The notes beneath the pieces were generated by a model that saw nothing but the letters and a program-made list of their open reading frames with translations, was not told the DNA's origin and ran no database searches. The position numbers and the translations under genes are program-made. Below, in pieces: positions 50,764 to 60,887 of a stretch of 64,000 nt of DNA; the first letter of the stretch is position 1; each line of letters begins with the position of its first letter. The stretch spans positions 13,835,501-13,899,500 of the forward strand of contig NC_060114.1 in assembly GCF_021155765.1 (NCBI RefSeq), given 5' to 3'. The stretch comes from Diprion similis. Lineage: Eukaryota > Arthropoda > Insecta > Hymenoptera > Diprionidae.

Positions 50764-51720
50764 AGAAGAAAAAGAAGAAGGGGAGACAGACAAATAATAA
50801 AAAAAGACCGACGGTCACTAATATTTAGCGAATGAATATTTTCATCTGGTTCAGGAAAAAAAATATTTCCCGCATTCACCGATTTATGGAGCGTGAGAAT
50901 TTGTGCGTTGAATAATTCACCGAAATTTACACACGCAGCTTCGTTTTTTTTCCATCTCTCGTCTTTTCTCGCTATATATATATATATATATACCAATGGA
51001 CCTGGACAAACCCTGCCAGTCTATTATCATCTTCATTTCCCTCCTAATCCGTAGAGAATAAAACGAGAGTTTAAAAAGAAGATAAAAATGAAATCCGTTT
51101 CTACATAACCTACGATTATCAAATAATCATCTTGAATATAATTATTGAACCCAATTCAATTACTTATACTGAAATATTTGTTCCTTGTTTTGTTCAGCAA
51201 TAAAATCGATACTTTCCAATCAGTGCGCAATCGAGTCAAAAGACATAAATGGAAACGTTATTCCTTTATAATTCATGAATAGATTAATTGCTTTCGCTGC
51301 GCTTTATACCGTATATCTCGATGCGTATAAATTACCGTTTCAACATCTCAATGTATAGTTCAATCAGGAGAGTTGGCCAAAAAAAGGTTAACATATAAAA
51401 GAAAGTCAAATACTACAGAAAAAATTAATAAATAAATAAAAATCAAGTGAACGCGATGATAGAGTATAAGATTATGCATTTCCGTTGGGATAATTCTTTT
51501 GTTTCCTGCATGGCAGCACACTTTCAGCTTACTCAAACGTACCTACTTCAGCCTAATTACCTTCTTCTAAACTACGCAATGCAAGGTATAAGACGACGTC
51601 CAGTATGTACCTACCTACAAGGTAATTGACCGTTGCAGGGTCATCGTGCGTGTGACTAATTTTTGTTATATCGGGAAAGGCGAGAGTCGCTAAACTTTAA
51701 CGCGATTAGGAACTTGTCCG

Positions 51721-51752
51721 TCTCCTCTCCTCTCCTCTCCTCTACTCTCCTC
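51721..51752. repeat. (TCTCC)n pentanucleotide repeat
   Basis: Four perfect TCTCC units, then degenerate copies. Confidence 0.88.
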
Positions 51753-52291
51753 CCGCGCGACACGTCAAAGCGTCACGTTTCTAATCATCCGTGACGTGTG
51801 TTGCCTCTGAGTATCGGACGGTGTAACTTGTCAAAACTCGACACCCAGAGTTCCACCTTCTTCAACCCCCTTTTCCCGTTCCCTCTATAAACGCAAAATC
51901 CCAAGGGGTGCGACGGAACGAGACAAGGAGAGGAGAGAGGGACGGGGGGCTAAATCGGGTGTCAAAACAATTTCGGTAAATGTGCAACAAAACGCTTACG
52001 TCTTCATTCTACATTCAATTCCCGGCTACTGCTTCAATCCGACTGCATCTGTTACTCGTATCACCTTTCATTCGTCGCAAAGCGAAGTGAAGTGAAGAGA
52101 AAAAGAGAGAGAGAGAAAGAGAGAAACAAGATTTGAGAAAGACTAGGGGAGATGAATAAGTGAGTTATATAGGTTGACAAAAAACGGAAGAAAAATAGTC
52201 CGCCAAACATGCCCAAACTTTCAATAGCAAAAGTTTATTCAAACTACATCGAATGAATAAATTGTGAAACGTAGGTAAGTATATATGTATA

Positions 52292-52904
52292 TTAGGGTGG
52301 CGCAAAAAAACCGACTGTTTTTTTTTTTTTTTTTTTTCCGAGTCTCGTGCGACAAAATGTTAGTTTTTGATGTTTTGAGAGCCCACTCCAAAGGACAGTT
52401 CAAATAAAAAAATTTTAAGAGGTTGCTCCACATTTTCTAAAACGTCAGTAATCTTCAAAAATCGATGTTTTTTTTTTTCTTGTTACGGTATAATTTTATA
52501 GACAAAAAAAAAAATAAGTTTCCGAAAGTTTCAGTTCAAAATTTGAATTTTGAAAGGTCGCTTATAATTTTTTTTCAATTTTTTGGTGCATTTCTTTAGA
52601 TCTTTTCGAGCGACCTTTTAATATTCATATTAAAATTTCATAAATTTTTTTTCTTCAATTCAGTAAGAAAGAATCGTTAAACAATACACCACGACATGAA
52701 TTAAAAATCAAACAAAATACTGAAAATACAATTTTTTTAATTTAATTTTTTGACTATTTTTGACATTTTTTAAAATTTGGAACGACTTCGTAAAAATTTT
52801 TTTTTTGATCTGTACTTTGGAGTGGGCTCTTAAAACATCAAAAACTAACATTTTGTCACAGGTGCCTCAAAAAAAAAATAGTCGGTTTTTTTGGGCCACC
52901 CTAA
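52292..52904. mobile_element. TA-flanked palindromic MITE, 613 bp
   Basis: The best-preserved transposon relic here. Both ends begin TTAGGGTGGC and continue as CAAAAAAACCGACT and a T-run. The two ends match well for at least 110 bp, including exact 26-bp blocks near 52351 and 52846. Interior sequence also pairs (AAGGTCGCT near 52555 against AGCGACCTT near 52608), so the whole element folds as one hairpin centred near 52590. It is flanked by TA at 52290-52291 and 52905-52906, consistent with a TA target-site duplication as made by Tc1/mariner-type transposases. No transposase frame is present, so it is non-autonomous and would have relied on enzyme supplied elsewhere. Superfamily is inferred from the TA flank. 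Confidence 0.88.
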
Positions 52905-53279
52905 TATCTGTCATTTACTGTGGTAAAAATCTTGGCCTAAAACTTGGCAAGCAAAAAAGAAAAACAATATATAGTAAAAAGTGGCACACATGTAACTAAA
53001 GATGGTTTTGACGTTGGTGAATAAAACGAAGCGCCGTATTCCCTGCAACCAAAGTAACAAGGGGATTTCTCTCTCGCCTCGTCTCGAAACGGCAATCAAC
53101 TTATCTCAGGCTCACTTTGTAACTCGATCTTTCCGCCCGTATGAAAATTGGAAAATGGTTTAAAGTCCGGGCGAAATACCGGGCAACATGCATCGACAAC
53201 GTCCCTCGACATCGTTCGTCTGCAAAATCGTATTTCTAATACTTATATGTATACATTATACATATATACATGCATATAC

Positions 53280-53319
53280 ATACACATATATATATATATA
53301 TATATGTAGATAGATAGAT
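53280..53319. repeat. (TA)n then (GATA)n
   Basis: About ten TA units followed by three TAGA units. Confidence 0.88.
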
Positions 53320-54500
53320 GCAGGGAGGTTTATAACCGAAGACTGCGAGATGTTTGCGCAGCGTGAAATTGAGTTACGGATTTCCTCGACGACGAATTCG
53401 ATATTCTATCTAACCCCTGAACCTTCGACCAAAGCGGTTTGCCGTAACAGTTGACGGTTTCGCAAAGTGAATCAAATTTCATAAATATTCTTGCCACCGT
53501 TAAATCATCAGAGACATCGGTTATAGAAAATTGTTTCCCGTCATGATGGCAAATTGGAACACGATAAAAAACAAAAATTTAATCGAACAACATGTCGCGA
53601 AGTAATTTTTCAATCATCGGACGACTATATGCTTGGTTATCGTAGATATAGTTTCTTCAACGTTTTCTTTCGTTCCGTTATTCCAGAGTCTCTTTTGACC
53701 CTCGTTTTTTGAAAACGAAGCGGAATTGCGATGGCAGAAGAGGGAGAAGGGAGGAAAAAAAAAATTTAATCAACTAACTCGAGAAGCCATAAATAACTGT
53801 TCGGTAGACGGGAGTTGGATGTGGTGAGTATATATGTATACAGACTCTCTCTACGCCTCTCTCTATTCTCTCTTTCTCTCTCTCTCTCCCACGTGTGTGG
53901 TCAGACAATGGATGACAAATTGCGCACGAAAGGAAAACAAACCTGAACACGGTCTAGATTGAGCCGATTCACAAGCGGCATCCTTGCGGTTTGCCGTATC
54001 ATCAATATGGTACGAGGAACGCGTGTGCGCAAGGATATACCATGAGGACATAATCCAGGCGAGAAGACAACGTCTAGGAGTGACAAGAAAAATGATACTT
54101 CACTGCGGTGAACGTGCATATAACAGCGGCAACGTTGCGTCGTGCAAAGCATTCCAATGGCGAGTCTGATTCGCGAAAGAATTCAGGCTCCAACGACAGA
54201 AAAAAAAAATTAATGCGGAAAAATCCCGATAAAAGTTTATGCCACAAGCAGGCTTGGAATTTATCTATTCTTACAATTATTTGTATGTTCAAAAGTGGTT
54301 GAGAAATGGAGTCACATGTGCGGACGGTTATGCACTGTACGTAAAAAGAGTTGAACGTTTCTCAAGTCAAGTCTTGGCGAGGTTGAACTTTGTGAAGATA
54401 ATGTAGAGATACATTTTGAGGAACTTTAGGATTGTCTGAACATCGGTGAACCATCGTAAGAAAGGAAAACTTACTGCGTAATCATCGGTTTTTGGTTACT

Positions 54501-54956
54501 GAACTCCATCAAGTGATTCTAAGGGTTCAGAACAGCGATTTTCATTTCGATATTTCATTGGGTTGACGTTACTAATTTCAACTTGACGAGTGTCAACATG
54601 GCGCGATGTAAGTTCGGAAGTTAATTGTAGTTACTTGAATACCCGAAGTTGTGACATTCCTTTTCTCATGACGATCAACGAAACCTCAGTTGATACAGAA
54701 GAGAGGATAAATAAAGAGAAAAGTTAAAGAACCCATTCATACATACGTTATACGAACGCCATCAAGTGATTTTCGTTTCGATATTTCATTAGGTTGACGT
54801 TACTAACTTCAACATGGTGCGATGTGGTTTCGGAAGTTAATTGTAGTAACTTGAATACCCGAAGTTCTGACATTCCATTTCGCATGATGATCAACGAAAC
54901 CTCAATTGACACAAAAGAGAGGATAAATAAAGAGAAAAGTTGAATAACCTATACAT
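54501..54956. repeat. Direct tandem duplication, about 200-240 bp unit
   Basis: The segment at 54501-54744 is followed directly by a second copy at 54754-54956. Both contain CCATCAAGTGATT, TTTCGATATTTCATT(G/A)GG, TTGACGTTACTAA, CGGAAGTTAATTGTAGT, CTTGAATACCCGAAGTT, GATCAACGAAACCTCA and GAGAGGATAAATAAAGAGAA in the same order. Copy 1 has two extra stretches near its start (before TTTCGATATT, and before CAACATGG). Elsewhere the match is about 90% by eye. No open frame spans either copy. Confidence 0.9.
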
Positions 54957-55307
54957 GCGCAGATTGTACGCACGAAAGATTGAAAAAGAATGAGATGAAT
55001 GGAAAGAGAAGAGAGAAATCGTAAATGTTTAATATCATGATTAAAGGCGTTGTAGGTATAGGTATACACCTTGTTATTTCAGTCTGGAGGATATTTCGCT
55101 TCTTTGGGTGTCGAGCATTGCACGGCATCTGCAGAATCTGCTCAGCGACGATGTCGGAGAGGGTTTGCCGGAATTCCCTCCGCGTCTTTTCAATCCTCCT
55201 CCGCACCTTGGGCACAGAATTTTCCTTCGGCTCTAAAAATTCCGCTCAAAATTAGCCGCATAAATATTTGAAGCCCGAGCTCACCCTCCTCGTCCTTCTA
55301 CTCGGGG

Positions 55308-55350
55308 TCCTTATCCTTCTCCTTCTCCTTCTCCTTCTTCCTCTCCTTCC
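55308..55350. repeat. (CTTCTC)n pyrimidine repeat
   Basis: About four CTTCTC hexamers grading into CTTCC units. Confidence 0.85.
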
Positions 55351-55634
55351 TTCCTTCTTTCCAAGGGTATTACACACCAACGTTACCAACACAAGATCAT
55401 CCAACGCGAGTCAGAAGTTTGGTGTTAAAGTGTGCAAACTATGCAGCTACACACTGCCGAGTGAAATCCTTCGCTTGAGAAAAATAAATGGGAATGGACA
55501 AAAACTGTCTGCAGCTCCGGTTCCATTGTCAATCCTATGGTACAAGTATAGGTATATACGAGATACCCTTTTAGGTACTTGGATATAATATGTCGTACAT
55601 AGCATTGCTCTAACACTGAGGAACGAAAGAGTGA

Positions 55635-55660
55635 CTGAAACTGAAACTGAAACTGAAATT
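55635..55660. repeat. (GAAACT)n hexamer repeat
   Basis: About four copies of GAAACT. Confidence 0.85.
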
Positions 55661-56286
55661 GCTTTTTTCTCTCTTCAAATCTAGAGAGCTGTTGCAGACG
55701 TGGCGGTGATCTTTTCCATCTGATGGATTTCAAACACTCCATCATCACCTTCTCGTTCCCTTCTCTCTGTAACTCTGTTTTCTTCATTATTCCAGAGCTC
55801 TTTTCACCCTGACGAGATTGTGAATTCGTTTTTCCCAATGATGCCTGTATACTTGGTATGTAACTTTATAATTTATACTAAATACAATCGCACAATTTTA
55901 GACAATTCACTATACTTTAAAGGGACAGAAACGTGATGCCAAAGTCACACTGTATCGGAAACAGGAATAAAATTTTTAGAACTTTGAGTCAACTTCGAAT
56001 AATATGTCGCTAAGAAAAAGATTATAAATAAAAGAATCACACGCAAAATGTACTCTAGAGTTCAATTCAACAATAGTTGAGAAGTTGAGATATGAGTTTG
56101 TTGAAATTAATTTGTTATAAAATCACATTTTATTTCATAGATCAGAACATCCAGTCCCTTTTACTGAATAGAAAAAAACATCCATACACCATAGCTTGAA
56201 TGCCATGACAAATTCACGAACCGAAGGAATAACGTGAAATCCGCAGACCCGTAATTAATAACTCTGCAAAAATGGTACACACGGAT

Positions 56287-56500
56287 TAGGATTACAAAGA
56301 CTAAATATTCGTTACAAATGATTACAGGTATTAAGAAAAATTGCAAGGATTATAAAAGATTACAGAAAGATTAGAATAGATTAGAAACGATTACAGAGAT
56401 TGCAAGGATTGAAAAAAAAATTACAAATAATTCATAGAGATAGCAAAGGATTACATAAAGATTACATAAAGATTGCAAAGAGACTACAAAGAATACAAAA
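56287..56500. repeat. Degenerate 10-12 bp minisatellite (AAAGATTACA)
   Basis: Repeated GATTACA, GATTAGA and GATTGCA words spaced mostly 10-12 bases apart, joined by A-rich linkers (AAAGATTACA, AAGGATTATA, AAAGATTGCA). About 15-18 copies; more worn than the array at 37.7 kb. Confidence 0.72.
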
Positions 56501-56883
56501 TATAACAAAAAAAACACACGCGATTATAGTAACCTGTGTTACAGCAGATTAGATACAATCTCCAAATTTGTTTCCCCAAACTATTTTCGATATTCAATCT
56601 CGTGACTATGAAAATGCATGAATTTTCCTCACGATATTTCGGAACGAACATGCGTGTAAAAAAATAAAGATTTCTTCATGTTCAATCGTCGCGGGATGAA
56701 CGATCGCTGCATAGAATATAGACTGTACATAAGATGATATCAGACACGATTGCATACATATATCTAATATCTGGAGGATATACATAAAATACATAACATA
56801 TAGAAACGTGGAGAAGAGAAAAAAAAAAAAAAAAAAATGAAGGAAGGAAGGAAGGAAAAAACGTGAAATAAAAGAGAAGGGAA

Positions 56884-56899
56884 GGGGGGGGGGGGGGGG
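56884..56899. repeat. Poly-G tract, 16 bp
   Basis: Uninterrupted G run in a purine-rich stretch that begins with A-runs and GGAA units from about 56820. Confidence 0.88.
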
Positions 56900-56958
56900 A
56901 AGGGTGTATAGAATGAGAGAAAAAAATAAGTATATTCGTAAATAAAATTTTGTTATAA

Positions 56959-57022
56959 GGGTGGCAGAATGGTGACACGCTCGACTGCTGACCCTCCCCG
57001 AAGTCCAGGGTCAAAACGGTGT
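56959..57022 (+). pseudogene. tRNA-like fragment (decayed tRNA or SINE head)
   Basis: A 60-odd-base stretch has a good Pol III A-box match (TGGCAGAATGG) followed about 43 bases later by a degraded B box (GGGTCAAAACG, against consensus GGTTCRANYCC). The bases between resemble an anticodon arm (CTCGACTGCTGA). Acceptor stem pairing is not convincing, so it is not a working tRNA. It lies roughly 0.8 kb upstream of the tRNA cluster. It could be a dead tRNA copy or the head of a tRNA-derived SINE. No downstream A-tail or second copy was noticed. Confidence 0.35.
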
Positions 57023-57305
57023 GCGCGTCGAGAATATTATACCCCATCATATCCCCGAGATTTTTATGTTGTTTTCACGTAGTTACGCCGTCGGATTATA
57101 TATATATACATGTATATTCTCTATATGTACATGTATATCCTATAAACTTAGAGGCATGTAGATGTGTATAAGGAAGAAGGCGAAGCAGCGTAACGGTCGA
57201 AGGAATTACTGTACGTCGTCGCGACGCCTAGCGTCGTCCGTCGGACAGTCTCTCAAGGGATGGCTGCGTGCATTGTGCAAGCGTTCGACCGTTTCCTAAA
57301 ATCTC

Positions 57306-57306
<1 letters not shown>

Positions 57307-57342
<36 letters not shown>
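57307..57342. repeat. (AT)n microsatellite
   Basis: Eighteen AT units. Confidence 0.93.
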
Positions 57343-57345
<3 letters not shown>

Positions 57346-57780
57346 ACGACTATTGGTTTTTTTTTTTTTTTTATTATTAGATTTCACCGGTTCTATAATA
57401 TCACTGCATTTATTGCGATGCGAAAATTATTCATTGCTGGCATAAATCGCACCGAGATTTTTTTTTTTTTTTTATCTTGTCGACATTTTCGAACTAAGGT
57501 AAGTGTAGGTATACCAGTTATCGACTCTGTCCTAATTATTGACCTTTTTTGATTGTATCTATATATGGTTTTTTTTTTTTTTTTTTTTCCCACCGTCGAA
57601 CGGTGCGAATTAAGGTACATATTAAAACCGGAAGTAGGATCGATCGGATACATCGGATGATTGGATAAAAACGAAACGGAAAAAAATCTGGGGAAAAACG
57701 GAAATAAATACGGTGACGAGAAAACTGGATGAATAAGAAAGAAAAACTAGAATGAAAAAATGAAAAAAAGAGAGAGAGTG

Positions 57781-57789
57781 AAAAAAAAA
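57781..57789 (-). terminator. Pol III terminator of tRNA-Ala
   Basis: A run of nine A on the plus strand is T9 on the coding strand of the tRNA-Ala gene, starting two bases past its 3' end. Runs of four or more T terminate RNA polymerase III, so this is a strong candidate. Confidence 0.85.
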
Positions 57790-57791
57790 TC

Positions 57792-57863
57792 TGGAGATGC
57801 CGGGGATCGAACCCGGGGCCTTTCACATGCAAAGCGAACGCTCTACCACTGAGCTACATCCCC
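57792..57863 (-). tRNA. tRNA-Ala (anticodon TGC)
   Basis: Nuclear tRNA that carries alanine to the ribosome and reads GCA-type codons. Read on the minus strand, the 72-nt gene folds as a complete cloverleaf. A 7-bp acceptor stem starts GGGGATG and closes against CATCTCC with one G-U pair. The D arm lies in an intact A box (TAGCTCAGTGG). The anticodon stem carries loop TTTGCAT, giving TGC at positions 34-36. The T arm contains B box GGTTCGATCCC. The discriminator base is A and no CCA is encoded, as expected for a eukaryotic nuclear gene. There is no intron. The first of three tRNA genes in the cluster, it is divergent from the plus-strand tRNA-Gln about 216 bp away. A 9-T Pol III terminator follows almost immediately. 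Confidence 0.97.
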
Positions 57864-58079
57864 CGATATATGATGTCGACATGTGGCTATAGTTGACTGT
57901 CGATTCGTCATCAAATTTACTTGACGTGATCTCGCGTTGCATTGTCAAGGAGTAAAATTAATCAAATCGTTAAATTCTCACGCGATCCAATGAATCGCCA
58001 TGTTTCTCATCGTTTCAGTCTCACCACCGTTAATGAACGTTGGCAATTTGAATTTTGGTATTATCGCACGTTACAAAAA

Positions 58080-58151
58080 GGTTCCATGGTGTAATGGTTA
58101 GCACTCTGGACTCTGAATCCAGCGATCCGAGTTCAAATCTCGGTGGGACCT
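58080..58151 (+). tRNA. tRNA-Gln (anticodon CTG)
   Basis: Nuclear tRNA that delivers glutamine to CAG codons. The 72-nt gene has acceptor stem GGTTCCA paired with TGGGACC, allowing one T-G pair. The A box overlaps the D arm (TGGTGTAATGG). The anticodon stem CTGGA/TCCAG encloses loop CTCTGAA, giving anticodon CTG. The B box is GAGTTCAAATCTC. The discriminator is T, no CCA is encoded, and there is no intron. Translating this strand gives a spurious peptide containing MVSTLDSESS, a familiar artefact of tRNA-Gln genes. It sits between two minus-strand tRNA genes and is transcribed as its own Pol III unit. Confidence 0.97.
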
Positions 58152-58155
58152 TGAA

Positions 58156-58173
58156 TTTTGTCGATTTTTTTTT

Positions 58174-58174
<1 letters not shown>
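58156..58174 (+). terminator. Pol III terminators of tRNA-Gln
   Basis: Four T at 58156-58159, then ten T at 58165-58174, just downstream of the tRNA-Gln gene. The first is a minimal Pol III stop and the second a strong backup. A (TC)n microsatellite follows directly. Confidence 0.85.

Positions 58175-58175
<1 letters not shown>

Positions 58176-58218
<43 letters not shown>
58176..58218. repeat. (TC)n microsatellite behind tRNA-Gln
   Basis: About 21 TC units directly after the tRNA-Gln terminator T-run. Confidence 0.95.
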
Positions 58219-58223
<5 letters not shown>

Positions 58224-58424
58224 GTCTATCGTACATTTTTTCTTTCGTTCTTCTTCTTTATTTTTTTATTTTTCATTTTCTCAGCAAACCTTTATCTTTC
58301 GCAAATACAAACGTAGTCGCGTTATGCTTTTTACTCGTTTTCAAATGTCGATTAAATATTGATATTTCACGATCACTTTAGCCTTAATTATCATCGAATC
58401 GTTGGAAATGAATTCGAGTTGAGG

Positions 58425-58433
58425 AAAAAAAAA
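58425..58433 (-). terminator. Pol III terminator of tRNA-Leu
   Basis: Nine A on the plus strand (T9 on the coding strand), six bases past the 3' end of tRNA-Leu. A good Pol III termination signal. Confidence 0.82.
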
Positions 58434-58439
58434 GAATCT

Positions 58440-58519
58440 TGACAGCGGTGGGATTCGAACCCACGCCCTTTCGGACTGGTGCCTAAAACCAGCGCCTTAG
58501 ACCGCTCGGCCACGCTGCC
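58440..58519 (-). tRNA. tRNA-Leu (anticodon TAG)
   Basis: Nuclear tRNA that delivers leucine to CTA/CTN codons. Read on the minus strand, the 80-nt gene has acceptor stem GGCAGCG paired with CGCTGTC (one G-T pair). The long leucine-type D arm contains A box TGGCCGAGCGG. The anticodon stem CTGGT/ACCAG carries loop TTTAGGC, giving TAG. The extended variable arm (about 12 nt) is diagnostic of a class II tRNA. The T arm contains B box GGTTCGAATCC. The discriminator is A, there is no intron and no encoded CCA. It is the last member of the cluster and points back towards tRNA-Gln. Confidence 0.97.
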
Positions 58520-59082
58520 TTCGATAACAGCTGATATCTATGGTGGTATAAATAAAGCAGACGACCCGGAGGGTACGAAATGCATTTGAAAAATTTTATT
58601 CGAAACTTAAATTGGCGAAAAAAAAAGAAAGAAGTTACGTTAATTATCGCTAATTCATACAAAAAAAAAAAATATCAATTGATCAAATGAACATTTAAAT
58701 TAAACTGTTTTCTTTTTTTGTTTTTTCTTAGGTATCGAGATAAGCTTCAATATCTGCACTGATCGAAACGAATTTTCCCTATCATTATTACATAAACTTT
58801 AACACTTGCGCGTGAAATGTATATAAAACGCTTTTAATTGGACGAAATTTTTTTTTTTTTTTTTTTTACATGACCTAATCATGTTTCTCAAGATGATCGT
58901 TGAAAAAAAAAAACAAAAAAAAAACAGAAAACAATCCATTTTGAGATTTGAATTATTCAGTCACTTTTTCGACAAAAAAATCGCTGCCTCAACATTGAGA
59001 TAAAATCTTATCTTTTAAAATCCATTGAAATGTGGAAAACGAATGATAAGTTTTTTGTCCAGAGTTTTTTGTTTTCGTATTT

Positions 59083-59113
<31 letters not shown>

Positions 59114-60601
59114 TTACGACCAAAGCTCGCTCGCTCGCTACACAGACTTGGAAAATCGATTTCATCTCCCAAAGGGTTCGTCCTAAAAAACGGAAATAAT
59201 TCATAAACGACTTTTTTGAATATAACTACAAGCTCGTGGAATGTAAAAAAAAAATATCCGAGATATCGACTGAAAAAAAAGATGGCCGATATGACGGAGT
59301 ATTCCTCATGTACATGTATATATACACGTTTAAGGGGCAGAGAGAAGATCTTTTCGCTGAGCTTTATTTCACCGCGATTGCAGGGAGATCAAGGTTCCCA
59401 AGGGAGGACATAAGGCGATATAATAAGATCGTTCCGCAGCGCACCGGAACGAAGGAACGACGGAACGATCGATCGATCCCTGAATTTGCGTGAACTTTCT
59501 ATATACCTATAGTGTAATAACGGTAAACGTGGAGATAAAAAGCGTGCGGGGTGGAGAAAAAGAAAGAAGTAGAAAATTAGAAGAAAAATAAGATAGGAAC
59601 TGCAGAAAATCTGTATTATTATTATTATTATTATTATTGTTATACCGTGTATTATGCAACATGAAGTCCCCTCCGAACGAAGGAGAGAAGAAATGACAGA
59701 AATAGATTGAATAGAGGCTACCTTATCGCATCTGATGAGAATCTTTTTTTTTTTTTTTTTTTTTTTTCTTTTTTATCAAGCATTTATAAAAAAATTTTAC
59801 GTACGATTCGATTCCGTCACAAAGGATAAAAAAAAAAAATGCCAAACAATTCTAGAAATGGAATAAAAAAAATTTTGTCAAAATAGCAAACAAAAAACTA
59901 CGCGTTTCCTGATATTACAGTGACAACAAGAATCGTAAGACTTTTGCGATCCGTCCAATCAATAATACGTCATCGAAATGATGTAGTCTAAAAAAAAATC
60001 TGCTTTTAATGAATAAACAAGCAAACGGGACTGGAAAAAAAAAAAAAAAAAAAAAAAAAATGGTCTTTCAACACGTCCCTGCGGAAAATCTAATAGCAAC
60101 AGAAGCCGATGAAGGGATATATAAGGGGGTATAAAATGGCTGCTTAGCATCACGTTTAGCAACATCACTGGACCACTTCGCTCCGCGTTTCGAAGCTGTC
60201 GTCGAATGATTGATTGATAACGCGTCATCTTCTCCATGCGGAAGGCAACACGGCACAACAGCAACCATGCTTGCGCCTCACCTTACGGCTATACTCTTCC
60301 ACTCCTCCACTCTCGGATATAAACGCATGGATCATCCCTAGGATGACTTGCACCGAGCGAATTACGCCCCCGCATACGTTGAATATATATCAGGGGGAAA
60401 ATCCCGGTTCGAAATTACGTTTATATATATATATCCTCGTGGAATGAGTCGTATATGAGACCCACGTACTTCACTTGCTCATTTTACATATTTATTTACA
60501 TTTATTTAGTTATTTTAACAAGTATATTGTCAAAGCTGCTAAAGAAATATGATTGAACTATAATCGTGTCGAAATTTGCATGGAAAATCTTGGTACTCGT
60601 A
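58520..60601. other. AT-rich spacer after the tRNA cluster
   Basis: Many A/T runs of 15-27 bp (58849-58867, 59088-59106, 59744-59767, 60035-60060). No gene recognised. Confidence 0.6.
59614..59638. repeat. (ATT)n triplet repeat
   Basis: Eight ATT units. Confidence 0.9.
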
Positions 60602-60887
60602 CAGGGTGCTTCAAAATAAACACTCTAGTGTGGTGGGTTGCTTGCCTACTACCGAGGGGAACGAATATCGGTAAAACAGACTCACCGAGTTATCATTATT
60701 TTAGTCAAGTGAGGAGATATAATGAGTAGTTTAACGTGACTCCGGGACGCGATTACTAAATGCTTCAGCATAAGTTACAAACAAACGCGCTACGTACCGG
60801 TAACTCGGTAGACCTGTTTTACCGATATTTCTTCTCCTCGGTGCTAGGCAACCCAGCAAACTGCAGCGTTTATTAGAAAACACTTTG
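60602..60887. mobile_element. TA-flanked palindromic MITE, 286 bp
   Basis: The left arm runs from 60602 to about 60700 and the right arm from about 60794 to 60887, inverted. Ends are CAGGGTGCTTC and, inward on the other strand, CAAAGTGTTTTC. Conserved inner blocks include TGGGTTGC, ACCGAGG, ATATCGGTAAAACAG and ACCGAGTTA. TA is present on both sides (60600-60601 and 60888-60889). By eye about 75% of the arm bases match, so this is an old insertion. About 90 bp of non-paired loop separates the arms. No frame of any length is present. Confidence 0.75.

Larger units (their letters stand above)
45001..52291. other. Mixed spacer
   Basis: The minus frame at 45003-45383 (126 codons) and plus frame at 47986-48369 (127 codons) have balanced composition but no family I recognise and no convincing exon borders. 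Remaining DNA is AT-rich with pentamer, TG and CATTCAGT arrays and long A/T runs at 50.58-50.76 kb. Confidence 0.55.
52907..57780. other. Spacer with tandem duplication and minisatellite
   Basis: Outside the listed repeats, frames are short. The 137-codon minus frame at 55425-55838 contains a Gln/Phe run made by the GAAACT repeat. No gene recognised before the tRNA cluster. Confidence 0.6.

Noticed and set aside
57536..57832. Minus-strand frame starting MHVKGPGFDPR
   Set aside because: Its start lies in the tRNA-Ala gene and the rest is Lys/Phe-rich DNA with A/T runs.
58055..58381. Plus-strand frame with peptide MVSTLDSESS...
   Set aside because: It is the tRNA-Gln gene translated by chance, followed by the TC repeat read as Leu-Ser.
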